The notes under the pieces are model-generated. The model was not told the origin of the DNA. It saw nothing but the letters and a program-made list of their open reading frames with translations, and searched no databases. Positions 52,432 to 63,566 of a stretch of DNA of 64,000 nucleotides are shown one piece after another (the first letter of the stretch is position 1; each line of letters opens with the position of its first letter). Made by a program: the position numbers and the translations under genes. The DNA is from Diprion similis (taxonomy: Eukaryota; Arthropoda; Insecta; Hymenoptera; Diprionidae): the NCBI RefSeq assembly GCF_021155765.1, contig NC_060106.1, forward strand, positions 10,299,501 to 10,363,500, read 5' to 3'.

Positions 52432-53366
52432 GGTATCTAGAACTCCGTCTGAACTTTGTGATTATTTTGGTACAATTAGCGAGGATATACAAGTTATAGT
52501 GCACGCAATATTTACAACGATGCTGATAAAGATAAGACCTGTGCTCAGTCACAAAGCAGAACCGCTGTATTTTTACGCGTATATATTGTATATATATCCA
52601 GCTTATCGTAAGTTCTCCTAGCATATACTAAAGCCTTTGTAACTCACGGAGAAAACTGAACAAAGATTATACTAATTCCAAAAATCTCTACACGCGTTAA
52701 ATAAATCATCTTCAATATTTTTTCTCAGCTCTCAAAATATTATTCTCAGTTCCAACAACAAGCATATCGTAGTACGAAATAAATCTAATGCTAGTACATC
52801 AAAATAAATATTGAAAAAAAAAAATTTTAATTATCTGCATCAAATGAAGCTTCTCTTGACCCCGAAAACGGTAATTTCGCCATAATTGGCTATAACCAAA
52901 TCAAAATCACTTGTTCAGCGAGTGAAATTTTCTCGCAGCAGTTAAATTTACTCAATATTATGTAATAAGTATATACGCGAAAAAGTTGAGAACTGCAAAG
53001 CTTTCTTTTGTATATTTAATTTATATCATCCAGCGATACCAGTGAAAATGGGTTTGTTACACGAAGACGAAATTACACAAAAATTGTGAAATGAAAAAGC
53101 TTGGATATAACGTGTCATTAGTTTATTTCTAATCAAAAAAATCCGCATAATGATAATATTTTTTAAAAATTATTTTAGCTTACGAGCTTACCGACATTTG
53201 CCGTATCTGTGAGGATTGCCCTGACCGTCTTCACGGCCAATTTCTTATCCTTAGGATCGAGTCGGTTGTGCTCGTAGTACAGGCTGCGTGCCAGAGCGAG
53301 ATTTGTGTGGGCCCGAGTTGAGCTCCACATGTATTCACAATATTCTGCCATCTCCGGAGAACCCAT
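49227..53366 (-). CDS. Clavesin-like CRAL-TRIO (Sec14-type) lipid-binding protein
   Basis: Five exons join in phase: 53366-53192, 51939-51735, 51008-50885, 50493-50281 and 50123-49227 (minus strand), giving a predicted 537 residues. Every junction has GT..AG ends. Residues ~20-80 form the CRAL-TRIO N-terminal helical domain (RFLHARKY at 70-77). Residues ~100-270 form the lipid-binding domain, with DRKGRCVLV, DWGGFSLRQ (177-185), FPARFKAIHF (205-214), KPFLDEKTR and IYLHGNNLSTLHEHL (240-254), then LPAELGG (259-265). The FPARF, FLHGNNL and LP.E.GG pattern is that of vertebrate clavesins. Those bind PtdIns(3,5)P2, associate with clathrin and AP-1, and affect late endosomes and lysosomes. Residues ~290-537 are a Lys/Glu/Asp/Ser-rich, probably disordered tail, absent from the ~330-350-residue vertebrate proteins. 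The Met at 53,366 has an in-frame TAA upstream within the same exon; a second Met follows five codons later. Ligand and role here are inferred from the family. Confidence 0.88.
50281..50493 (-). CDS. Clavesin-like gene, coding exon 4
   Basis: The acceptor is CCAAACAG|CACTCC and the donor AACAAG|GTAAGT, both phase 0; it encodes 71 codons. It holds the most conserved core of the domain: VVDWGGFSLRQGG, FPARFKAIHF and KPFLDEKTRNK. Confidence 0.9.
50885..51008 (-). CDS. Clavesin-like gene, coding exon 3
   Basis: The acceptor TTCAAG|GAAGG was chosen over the AG four bases further in because only it keeps frame with exon 2, giving RDRKGRCVLV. The donor is AATCAG|GTTAGT, phase 0. It encodes the first strands of the CRAL-TRIO fold (ILASQWDP, AIFLVLEIL). 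Confidence 0.85.
51404..51541. repeat. Dispersed repeat, copy 1 (intronic)
   Basis: Two words, GTGGTTTAAACTACG near 51,426 and GAACGAACGGCTCATATATT near 51,522, recur at 62,829-63,218 in the same order and orientation. The copy lies in the intron between coding exons 2 and 3 of the clavesin-like gene. It is probably a mobile-element remnant of unknown class. Confidence 0.6.
51735..51939 (-). CDS. Clavesin-like gene, coding exon 2
   Basis: The acceptor is TTTCGGTAG|ATCTC and the donor GACAG|GTAC. It enters needing two bases of a codon (making Asp-59) and leaves with two bases over. It carries DEYITRFLHARKY, the end of the CRAL-TRIO N-terminal domain, and the approach to the lipid-binding domain. 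Confidence 0.85.
52407..52426. repeat. (AT)10 microsatellite
   Basis: A 20-base AT dinucleotide run inside the intron between coding exons 1 and 2 of the clavesin-like gene. Confidence 0.9.
53192..53366 (-). CDS. Clavesin-like gene, coding exon 1
   Basis: It encodes residues 1-58 plus one base and ends at donor TGTCG|GTAAGC. Untranslated sequence continues upstream to about 53,387, where a TTACAG acceptor suggests an intron in the 5' leader. Confidence 0.8.
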
Positions 53367-56300
53367 GAGTTTTCCAATGATTTAAAACTGTAACGAGGAA
53401 AAAACTAGGTTTAGTTTTCCGAAGCACTGAAAAAAACATGAGAGTTTTGAGACGATAAATATTTACGATCATCGACCGAATATCCGGCATGTTTCATTCG
53501 AAATCATGAATGAAATTACTATATGTGTACGTAAAAATAAAAATGTTCGTTAACGATCGATGGACGATTATTACTCGTGTCTAGACATATTATTTTTATT
53601 GTTGTAGGTATCCCTTGACCGTAGTTATCGTCGAATAAAGTCCAGACGGTTACTTGAAAATAATTCTAATAGAAATGACACCTCTTCAGTAGTAATATGC
53701 AATCCGATAATTTATTTTTCGTTTTAACGCTACGTTCAAACCGCGGTACCTAGACCTACTCATCGGTTTTGAGATTGAAAAAACGTACCAAACTTCACGT
53801 ACTCAACATATAAGATGGAAAAATTGTTATTTACTCTACAACACGCAGCACGTTCTTAAAGTAGAACCCGACTAATCTGTAGAGCGGTACGAAACGAACT
53901 GCGGAAAATTCTGCTTTATGCACTCCACAAAGTAACGGTTATTACGAGGTATATATACCTAAGTACTAACTCCGCGCACATTTCATTGCTATACGATGCA
54001 AGCGATTCCGTTGAAACAAGAGCCGCAATCCGATTGCACGCTGTGTACCCCGGAGAGGAGATGAGAGAGCAGGATGGACTATATTGACTACGTATTAAGC
54101 ATACAATAATCTGATGTAGACAAATGCGTAGACTCGATTTGAGGAGGAACAATTAAACTGCGCCACGATCGGTAACAAAGAACCAGATTCAATTGCAACT
54201 ACAGTACGAATCCACAGGTGATTAGATTTACTGTCAAAATGCTCAAATCGCGAGGTCCGCAAAGATGGTATGCAATAGTGTCACAATATTTTGAGAAGTT
54301 TGCATGTTTTTTATCTGCGATGACTACTAGATCATTTTTGAAAGGTGGTAAAACGGGTGATTTTACCCTTTGTAACAATATTATAAGCCAGATTTAAAAG
54401 GTCACACTGAGTATTGAATTAAGCGAAAAACAGAATCGTAAACGATAATATTAAGACGTAATAATAATTATTAGTCAATCACGGATGGTAAAAAGTTGGT
54501 AAAATTGATATTTATTTTCACTGTACACACTTAGAGTCGATCAAAACTAGGCAAATGTCCATGTGCATACCTTTCTAGACGCGAATGATTGGTAAATATT
54601 AACACGGATCTAGCAAGACGTCGATATATGTACTTCAATTGGAACAGATTTTGTGATCAACGGATAAAGTTATCGCATCGGTATCGCATAACCGGGATGG
54701 AGTTTCTTACTCTATACCGATATACTTATATGAGCCCAATCTGACCGTGGACACAACTTCAAATGTTATCGTTTTTGAACAGACTTCATGTTTCGATCGT
54801 TCGTATATACGAGTCACTTAACTTAATTACTGTGTAAAAAGTTTAGTACATTCTATTTTTGATCTCTGTATGCGATAGACCTCTTTCTCGACATCATTCG
54901 ACCTGATTCCATCAACAAGTGTATCTGTGAAGTGTTTTTTTTTTCTCTCAGATTGGTTAAAAAGAGTTGATTTCTTAATTTCAATAAAAAGGTTGCAGGT
55001 ACGAACAAAGTATCGAAACCAGATTAATTATTACAATTCATAATATCGTTAATGATAAATCATTGAATAGGAATAACAGAAACTTATTATCGGTTTAAAT
55101 AATTCCAACGTCATTCACCGGTGAATCGGCTTCTACTTTTTTTTTATTTTTTCTTGTAGCGACGGACTACGCCATCGTCTTAACGACATGAATTATTAGA
55201 CGTTGTTTTGACACGGTATTTGAATTTCACATTTTCGAAATAAGAAGCAAACATATTTACACAAACAAAGTGTACTGCAGGCAAGAGCTAGCAGCAGGGC
55301 TCAGCTTAAAAATTTTTATGCGCAGATACAAGAACAGAATGAATTATAGTATCGTTGAAAAACAATATTTTGAAGAAAAAAACATGTATCATTGTCAGCT
55401 GGCAGATCCGAGAGCAGACGCGTATCAAATAACACGTTCGCATCGGTTAGATGTGATAATTACGCGCCTGGATAGGACATATATGTATATGCGTATGTAC
55501 TTTGATATAAAATTACTTGTATTACAGTCCGAAGTGTATGCAAGAAAAATAGCATCACACCAGCAGGCGAGTTTCGCAATCGATGGATACTTCAATGCTG
55601 TATACATGGTATAATATACCTATGCAGCAGTAAATACAACAAAGTACGCACGTCTCATACCCACATATTCACTTAATTGAACAAAAGCAGAACGATAACT
55701 GTGAGCTTTCGACCACAGTACCTACGTATCTAGACTTCGGCATGTATCACGCTTGGTTTGTGCAAATCGCACCACACACTCATCATACTTCCGTTTTCAC
55801 ACCATTGCTGTTTGTGTTTCAATCATTTCTCATGGTCAGCAGACTCGCATAATGTCGAATCGTGGTTCCATTTTTTTATACGTGACTTTATCAGTTGCAA
55901 ATAGTACACGGGTTTCGCCTAATTTAGAAAGAGGAAGAGTGTTCACAACGTGAAGATTCCTTCTCAAGTATTATATTATTTTCCTTTCGATTACGTTATC
56001 CATGACTATTAATTAGTTCGAGGCTTTGACTTCCGTCCTGATGTGAGTAAAAATTTATACACGGTTTTCTACGATAGGTCTATTTTAGCCCCTATTATGT
56101 ACACAAGAAGTTGATGAGCGCAAAACTTATTGTGCATAGGGTGATACTGAAATAATTTAAGCGTTAATGTAGAACACAGACAAATATTTGCTCTGTCGTT
56201 TCACTATCTAAGTGCATTCAATGTTTAATTATACACAGCTGAAATAACGAGATAAAAATTATACCTCTTGGTGGTTTAACCCAGAGTTTACGGGCTGTTC

Positions 56301-56708
56301 GTGTTCTATATTCGCAGTTACAAATGTACACACAAGCGTGTGAGAATTTTTCACGTTTTACGATATCTTTGACTCAAGTACTCGGTAAAAATGCGAGATC
56401 ATTATCTAATGGTTTTGTTTCATCAACGTGGGTACACAATTATTGCATGATCGTATCGTGAAATATTTTTACACAACGATTGGCGAGTAAATAGATTTGA
56501 AACCCTGCAGCAAGACCAAGAGGTCAGCTACTCATCGAGTATTTCTTTTGGGTTTTTTTTTCTCAACCGCGTTAAAGAAGCTTAAAATTTAGTTTCACTA
56601 TTTCACGCGATATAATACGTCACTTTCTTTATCTGCGTAACCGATCTTATATCTCGTCTTCGATTTGATCAAAAAAAAAAACGTATAAAAAACGAGATTT
56701 TAACAACT

Positions 56709-56953
56709 TCGATAACGATAAATTCTATTATATAAATCTATGTTTCAATTAATTGTGATAGAGATAATTTGTCAGACTATGAACTAAAATTGCGTCTGTT
56801 TCTCTTATATCTGGGTATCACGTAGCCGTTTTGAAAATACAAAATGTACATACATATACACTCAAGGTTTCGATACCCTCGATAACGATAAACTCTATTA
56901 TATCCACCTGTGTTCCATATATATTCGTGGGAGATAATTTTTAAAACTATTAA
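56709..56953. repeat. Imperfect direct duplication, 170-bp offset
   Basis: TCGATAACGATAAATTCTAT at 56,709 recurs with one change at 56,879. Similarity continues for about 75 bp in each copy to a shared GAGATAATTT word. Confidence 0.6.
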
Positions 56954-57571
56954 AAATCACAGTTACGCCAGTTTATAAACCAGGAATGTTTATACTGTGA
57001 ATACGAACTTGAATCAGCTGCGGCAATGCATTTTGTTGTCAGATCAGACACAATGCCAATCGAACACTGTCGGCAGAGTTTGAAGAAACGATGCTTCACC
57101 ACGGGTTCACTAAGCGATCGTGGCGGCACTTCACTTATTCAAGGTCGTATTTTATGTTCAGGCGCAGTTATTCCCTACGTGCATGTAATAGAAATCCAAG
57201 CGACACAGCACGAGGCTGAGGGCAGCACGGAAATAAGAGAAGCCTAAATTGAACTAGACGAGAATAATACTACGACGCGCATATGTAAAATAAATGCATG
57301 TAAAAACGAACGACTTTACTGTATGTAACACAATTCACTAGTCGGCGTCAATTATTATCTCACAGTTCGACTGCCGTGACGAATCGGCGCTGTCGTCACA
57401 GCGGATCAAGTCGAAAATTACGAAAGAAATAGGTATAATCTACCCGGGTGGCTGGCCAGCCGGACTCCTGCTACTGCTGATGCTGCGGACGTATATCCTT
57501 TGCTATACCTTTGTAAGGGGAAGAACGAGCGTGTATTACCTGGAGGCACCGTAAAACGAGAGGGAGAAGTG

Positions 57572-57595
57572 GAGAGAGAGAGAGAGAGAGAGAGA
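57572..57595. repeat. (GA)12 microsatellite
   Basis: A 24-base GA run within a purine-rich stretch of the 5'-leader intron. On the minus strand it is a CT run and makes a Leu/Ser-rich frame that is not a gene. Confidence 0.9.
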
Positions 57596-58538
57596 AAAAT
57601 AGTGAACGGTAACTGAGTTGTGTGAGTCATCGCGCCCACCTTGCCTACTATTGCAAAACTGCTAGGTATACCTCGAGGTAGGTACAACTTGTACCACGAC
57701 TAAATGGTAATATCCGCAAAATACTATTTTTTCCGAATTATAGGTAATACAAATTTGGGCAAAGTATAGAATTCGACACTCAATTATGTACTGAGAGATT
57801 TTCAAGTGCTTGCTGCACGCAGGCGAGCTGGCAAGGTTCACTATATTTTTACGTCTCTGGGCTTGTACTTATTTGTCACCTTGTACCGAGAGTCTCGTGA
57901 TTCTCTTTCATTTTTAGCTATTTACAAATATTATATTCGCTCTTCACAGACGATAAAATAGAGAAAGGATATTGTTTATGAATAGACGGTTGGGGTATAA
58001 TATAGACAATTTGTGTAGTGTAACAAGCTCAAGTGTACATAATATAATCCGGTGAAAACGGTAAATTCGAAATTGCGCGAACAGGAAGTAATATCTATTA
58101 TAATGCTTACAGATTTTCAAGCGCCAGTTTCCGACGAAGGATAATAATGAACAGTGTGAAATCCACGAATAATTGTTATTCGCGCTGACATGACGGTCTC
58201 ACGACGTGCAGCTTGCGATCACTGCAGAGGCAAGTATAAATAAAATATAATAATTTTAACTTCCGGTTAGCTTTAGCTTAGCGCACAACCGAGCCCTGCA
58301 CGTAATCCATGATCGATGGATCGTTTTTATCTCTGGACTTTCCACAGTTTGACACGACGGAATATGTGTGTCGATTAGAATGAATTAAGTCTAGGATCAT
58401 GCATGTCCGTACAATTGTAGGGATTAATTATCAGAACTACAGGCAAACCGTTTCACCGGACGGAATTATCACACGACGGGAAACAAACGTCGATCTAGGC
58501 TTTCATGATGTGAAATAAAATTCAAACCCTAAACTTAC

Positions 58539-58618
58539 CCAGCATTCGGCGGTGCTGTCAGACTGTTGCACCGTCGACACGCCACGCCGCACTACGATTT
58601 CCTCGAACCGCCATGTTG
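58539..58618 (-). other. Probable 5' untranslated first exon of the clavesin-like gene
   Basis: On the minus strand a CpG-rich stretch runs from the CRE/YY1-type sites to a strong donor, GCTGG|GTAAGT, at 58,539. No long frame is present. An ATG within the YY1-type site opens an 18-codon upstream frame ending at TGA (58,614-58,558). The link to the coding exons 5 kb away is inferred from strand and order, not shown. The transcription start was not located. Confidence 0.45.
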
Positions 58619-58626
58619 TGACGTCA
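58610..58626 (-). promoter_or_regulatory. CRE and YY1-type sites at a candidate promoter
   Basis: A perfect cAMP-response element, TGACGTCA, lies at 58,619-58,626. Directly adjoining it, on the minus strand, is CAACATGGCGG at 58,618-58,608, matching the YY1/Pho consensus AANATGGCGG. YY1-type sites of this orientation are typical just downstream of starts of broadly expressed genes. A 15-base palindrome CACAACGAGGTTGTG lies nearby at 58,646-58,660. Confidence 0.5.
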
Positions 58627-58660
58627 CACCTCGCACAGACACACTCACAACGAGGTTGTG

Positions 58661-61340
58661 ACTCGATGGAATATATTTGTGCAATTCCTCGATTCCTTCC
58701 GTCCCACGAATCTATTTTGTAGCGTTATGAAAGTAGAGAAACAATTAGGCGCTATACTTGAAACAATCTTTCGTCCAATTGTGTTTTCCAAAAACGAAAA
58801 GGAATCCACTGTTAACATTTTATTTAAAATAAACGAATTATTAATTTTGAATTCTAAATTTAATCACAACGATTCCTGATTTTAGACACAAATTTTCATC
58901 ATTTATGCCTACATCTGTATTCAATATTTAATGCAATATTATACATGTGATGGTTCGTGTCTATTATCAGACTTTGTTATTCTCATATTTTCCATTATTC
59001 TTACAGCTGCTAGTTTTTGTTGGAGACAAAGAAGTGACCGTCATGAACGCGTGACTGTGATTTGTGCAGGCGACAATACACACAGTTTCACGTATGTCGG
59101 GCTGCAAACCAACAGGCGCAGAACTACGTCATGCACAACGATGTTAATATTGCACAACAAACACGTCGTCGTGAAGAAGCGAAAAAATTAAACAAACGTA
59201 TTGCTGAAATAAGATACAAACGCAGCGTCATTGGTGCATCTAGTCTACAAAGATCCATCACTTTTTCATCGTATCTACAAGGTATAGTATAGCTATGATA
59301 ACCTAATGATTGTGAATATCTGACTATAGTAACTTTACCGTAAGGTTCCAAATATGCATTGTGTAGAATATTTTAGTAATTTCAGACTTGCCAAGTGTAC
59401 AATAACGACGTTATGTAAATTGTCATATGTAATCCCAGCTGCGTCTTACTTAAAGCGAGTCGATTTCCAATGTTCTGTTGCAGCAAACAGTATCGATTAT
59501 AGAGTTTCTATGCAATGATTGAGGTGCAGAAAAAGCGTTGAAAATATCAACCCTATAAAAGATTGAAACGCGTTTATTCTCTGACATTTGACTACGAAAT
59601 GGATGATCACCTGCATAGAAGACAGAGTGTTACTGCGGACCTGCTGCTGCTGATCGATTTTTTCAACCAAAAGCCACGTGTCAGACTGCGAAAACGAGAG
59701 TAAGTTATACCTTTACTTGTGCGTATGCGCGTTACGGTTTCCTAAACGCCATTGTGACTCACCTGATCTTAACGTTGATGTGTCGACGAAATAATTGCCC
59801 ATAGATCGTGCTATTATTACGTTTTATAAAAAATTAACGAATCATCTCTTCTCGTTAGTACCTATCTGACTGATGCAAAAAATAAAAACATTCGAACGTG
59901 CTTTACGCTACTATCTCTAGCACTTGTGATAAAATCATACGAGAGTAAAATACTCAGTGCATTGGGCGTACAAGAGAATGGACTTCGGTTTTCTGTGTGA
60001 GTATTTCACCTGACTTGTATACATACTTTAATATGCATGCCTCTGGAGCGTAGTCATGACGAATCTTCAAGTGTTTACGATACAAATCTTTCAATCATTG
60101 ATTTATTTTTATCTTTCATATTGCTCATATATTTTTTATTTTTTGATACATTACTTTTTTTTAAATATTCTATACTTTATATCTCTCTATTCTATTTACC
60201 ATTTACTTTACAGTGGTTTCATGACGAACGAACTTATCGTCGTTTAAAAAACAAATGATTTCTGCCTATTGCAATAATACTCCATATCGCATACAATTTT
60301 TGCTCACTTTATTTTTTCTGGGTAATTGCATATTGAAACTGTTATATATTTTTGCCTTTTCATTCGGCCACTGCATTATATTTACACTTTTATTATTAAT
60401 ACAATCGTATAACTACTTATCCAGCTATAAACAATGAATTGCATTTTTATCCACGATTGTTATCTCATCGCTAGACCTCACGGGAGCAAAGTCATGCTAT
60501 GCTGAAATTTTTTACTCGGACGTGTTATAAATGACCCGCAATTTTTCACACAATCTGAATAAATAGGTACCTACGTATATGCTGTAACGTGACATTTTCG
60601 AATGGCCCATCACAAGGGCACACAGCTCAAGGAAACTCCCGTAAAACGCGTCCCTGGTTGAATACTCCAAAAGAACTCGATACAAAATAGCCAATAACTA
60701 CTAGTAACTAATGCTTTTCTTAGTAAATTCTGCAATTTCGCGCCTCAGTGCAAGCAAACAAGGTACCAGGACAACTACGATCCCGATCACCGTTTCCGGT
60801 TCTCCACGAATTCATCTACCGACGGTCTAAATGACTACACTGGCTACCCTGGTGCACTTCTGAAATACTTGGACTGACATTCACCCGAACCTCTCGTGCC
60901 ACTTCGATTACCAGCGCAGTGAAGTGATCTTTGTAAAAAGAATCGACCGTTTCTTTCTCGGATGCCGTATATAAGGACGACATATAGGGCAGATACTGCT
61001 CTCCGTTCCTTTGTCGAGAGAATCCCCAATGATAGGCAACCTGGACAGTAAGGTGAAGCAGCTGAAAAATTGTGCGAGTTGGTGTAAACGATAAAATCAC
61101 GAGCAGATGTTATGCAACACCTAGCGGTAATCTTTGGAAACGCATGGCCAAGTCGTAACTGATATTCCATGCAGAGAGATGATCGGGTATAAAACCACCA
61201 ATCAACAGGAAGAAGGATCACCTGACTCGACGGTGGGATCGGTGATCCAGGCTCCGAACTCTGCGTATTCTAGGCTCAACACGCTAGGAGACAGCTTCGC
61301 TACGACCTTGCTCGTTACGCTTAGAGATTTGTTTTAGCTA
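58661..61340. other. Region with small frames but no identifiable gene
   Basis: No family is recognisable here. Three frames look somewhat protein-like. One on the plus strand at 59,131-59,292 has 53 codons from ATG and a basic helix-prone stretch QQTRRREEAKKLNKRIAEIR. One on the plus strand at 59,599-59,699 (MDDHLHRRQSVTADLLLLID onward) ends at a GTAAGT donor. One on the minus strand at 61,100-60,816 follows a TTTTTCAG acceptor-like word. They could be exons, transposon relics or chance. Confidence 0.25.
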
Positions 61341-61360
61341 ATATTCCTTCCCTTGTTCCT

Positions 61361-62145
61361 TATCGGTTATCGCTGTCGATACTTTTCTTATCGTTTGTTC
61401 TATCGCTATCGTTTATCTAACATTCTGTATCGGTTTACACGTCCGTTATTTTCTTTTTTTCTTCGAAATTATATTATCTTCCTTCCGTCTTGCCATTCCG
61501 TTTGCTATTAATAAGTTTTATTTTAAATTAAAAAAAAAAATTTAGTGCTCGTGCGCTCGACGTCACCAGCCAAGGTAAGGCTTCTGCCTTTCTATCGTAA
61601 TGTTACGAAGTTGCTCGTATCTTTTACTTTCTCGTATTATAATTTTATTCTATACATCCGACTTTAAACTGTTTAATAGTACCGTACTTTTCCATCGCTT
61701 ATTACTAATTTTTTTAGTGCTTATTACCTGTTATATTTTTCATGTTTCTTGTAATATCGTATTTTTTTTTGCTAATTTACGCCCTGCGTATCGTTATCAG
61801 GTGTATTTAGTGTATTTCTTTATCTTGCAAACCCTTTTTCAAATCTCTCACTTTCATACTTTTATATTCTCTTGTTAATTATGAATCCGAATTCCTTTGT
61901 TAGTTTTACTTCGTTTTTCGCTGTTGCGCATGTATGTACATTATCAATTCGATTATCTAGCGATAATACTCTCGTAAATTAGCCTTCTCGATTTACTGTA
62001 AATAATATTCTCTCGCTCAAGTTACCGATCTCTGTAAACTATTAATAGACGTCAATCTTCCTTTTATAGTTATCATCTATCGTAAATTCTGATTTATTCT
62101 CTTGTCACTACCGTTCCGAGCTATCGTCAATTTTGTCAACTATCG
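61361..62145. promoter_or_regulatory. Cluster of TATCG (CGATA) words
   Basis: At least 12 TATCG words lie at 61361, 61368, 61389, 61401, 61407, 61428, 61593, 61755, 61789, 62078, 62122 and 62141. Six of them fall within 72 bp. For this base composition about one would be expected by chance. CGATA clusters are the recognition units of insect boundary factors such as Drosophila BEAF-32 and form half of the DREF site TATCGATA. A regulatory role here is inference; a decayed simple repeat is the alternative. Confidence 0.25.
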
Positions 62146-62547
62146 TTTTTCAATAATGTTTCATCCTCACTTTAACTTAACAAACTAATAATTCTCGCAG
62201 CGTCGTTTTTCGAAAACTTGGGTAAAATCATGTCGCCCAGTGACGTGTAGTTTGCATTGTAACGCTTATTCCGACCTACGCCCACTACTTCTCTCTGTTA
62301 CCGTCTAACTTTAGTCCATCGAAAATCTTAGCAACTATTCTTGTCGATTAATTATTTATTGCTGTCTCTTATAACCAACTTGACTGATTTAACGTTTGTG
62401 AATTTAATTGACATTATACGACTGATCGACCTTTGAATCCCTGTGACTGAGGTTATTTCTTTATTTCTTTATCATCGTTAATCGCCTTGGATACCGCCAC
62501 TGTATCGGTTCGTGTGAGTACCTCAGCCTAGCCAGCCACCCAACGGG

Positions 62548-62667
62548 TTCTCTAATTATTATTATCATATTCTTTTTTTCTCTTTGTCTAAAAATTAACG
62601 CTGAAGCGTCTAGCGCACAGCGAATATCTTTTATTGTTGTTTATTAGAGTTCAGAATAATTAGAGAA
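62548..62667. mobile_element. Possible 120-bp MITE-like element
   Basis: A perfect 13-bp inverted repeat, TTCTCTAATTATT at 62,548-62,560 and AATAATTAGAGAA at 62,655-62,667, encloses 94 bp. No target-site duplication is obvious and no second copy is seen in the window, so the call is tentative. Confidence 0.25.
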
Positions 62668-62828
62668 TCGCGCCAAAGTATAAACGGTAAATACTCAGCT
62701 GAGGGTAACAGAAAATTAGCGTTACAATGCATACAAGAATATGAGCCGTTCGCTCAAAGAATGGCCCAAGTCGACTTAGGTCATTTTTCGGATTCGCTTG
62801 TTAGTACATGCACCTTACCCCAATTACA

Positions 62829-63218
62829 TACAATTTCGATCTCTTTACGAGTGGTTTAAACTACGCGCCTAGCCTAGCCTATTACGACGGAGTCTGCCAC
62901 TCGCGCGCCTCTAGTCAAAATCGTCAGTGAGAACGTTGGTGAGAATCAAGCAGTGTAACGTTGATTATCGATAGTATATTAAGTAACGCTTTACTGCTAC
63001 TGTAATTATACCTATAATGACGCAATACATTCCATTTCAGACTTATTCAATTTTAAATTAATTTTATGCTTTTTTATATCATTAAGAGACATCATATATT
63101 ACATATTATGTAAGAATTTATCATTAAGAGATTTTTTTTTAAATGTTTTTATATACTGTTATACACGAACCGACCAAATTTGCGTTGGGCTATTCTTTGA
63201 GCGAACGGCTCATATATT
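62829..63218. repeat. Dispersed repeat, copy 2, split by extra DNA
   Basis: The same two words as copy 1 (GTGGTTTAAACTACG near 62,852; GCGAACGGCTCATATATT near 63,201) lie about 280 bp apart here, against about 36 bp in copy 1. Either copy 2 holds an insertion or copy 1 is deleted. The extra segment (62,886-63,167) has no recognisable feature. Confidence 0.55.
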
Positions 63219-63551
63219 AGCTGAATGTCAAATTGTCTGGTAAGTATGAGTTTTCAATTACCCAACTTGGAACGAGCTCGTGTAATTAGAGAGGCTTCAC
63301 TAGTTGGTATTTCAGGTCCTGTAATCTACAACGGTAGTTCATATCACAGTGTGACGATTCGGCTGTGATATCGTCTCGCTTTTGATATATGCTATAGAGG
63401 GCTCTCCGATACCGAGTCGTTATTCATGAATACTGAGGAGTGTACGAGGAGTAGGATAACGTCGCCGCTATAGCCGAGGTGGCTCCAATTTCTAAACTAG
63501 AGTTCCTTTTCGTTCGGTTGATCGTGGACTGCATCAGAGGACGGCTTCGCC
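63219..63551 (+). other. Candidate promoter and 5' leader before the 63,552 start
   Basis: The last ~130 bp are CpG-rich for this window and lead into a good translation context (CGCC before ATG, A after). No TATA box is positioned convincingly. The assignment depends on the exon call at 63,552. Confidence 0.25.
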
Positions 63552-63566
63552 ATGACGGACAGTAAG
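63552..63566 (+). CDS. Possible first coding exon of AP-1/AP-2 beta-adaptin
   Basis: ATG ACG GAC AGT AAG runs straight into the donor GTCAGT at 63,567, encoding MTDSK in phase 0. Beta subunits of the AP-1 and AP-2 clathrin adaptors in animals, including the single insect AP-1-2-beta protein, begin with MTDSK followed by YFTTT. No exon continuing the protein is visible before 64,000, so it would lie beyond the window. Five residues is weak evidence. The good start context, the exact N-terminal match and the strong donor are the only support. Confidence 0.35.

Larger units (their letters stand above)
53388..58538 (-). other. Probable 5'-leader intron of the clavesin-like gene
   Basis: This AT-rich stretch has no convincing exon. 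It is bounded by a GTAAGT donor at 58,538-58,533 and a TTACAG acceptor ending at 53,388 (minus strand). Open frames at 55,270-55,614 (plus, 114 codons) and 57,026-57,247 (plus) resemble no family I know. It contains the GA microsatellite and the duplicated segment listed separately. Confidence 0.45.

Noticed and set aside
55270..55614. 114-codon plus frame in the 5'-leader intron
   Set aside because: No family resemblance, no good start or splice context, and simple AT-rich stretches.
57418..57687. 89-codon minus frame
   Set aside because: Its Leu/Ser run is the translation of the GA microsatellite.
60037..60437. Hydrophobic plus-strand frames (Phe/Leu/Ile/Tyr-rich)
   Set aside because: They are the expected translation of T-rich DNA; no motif or splice structure supports a membrane protein.
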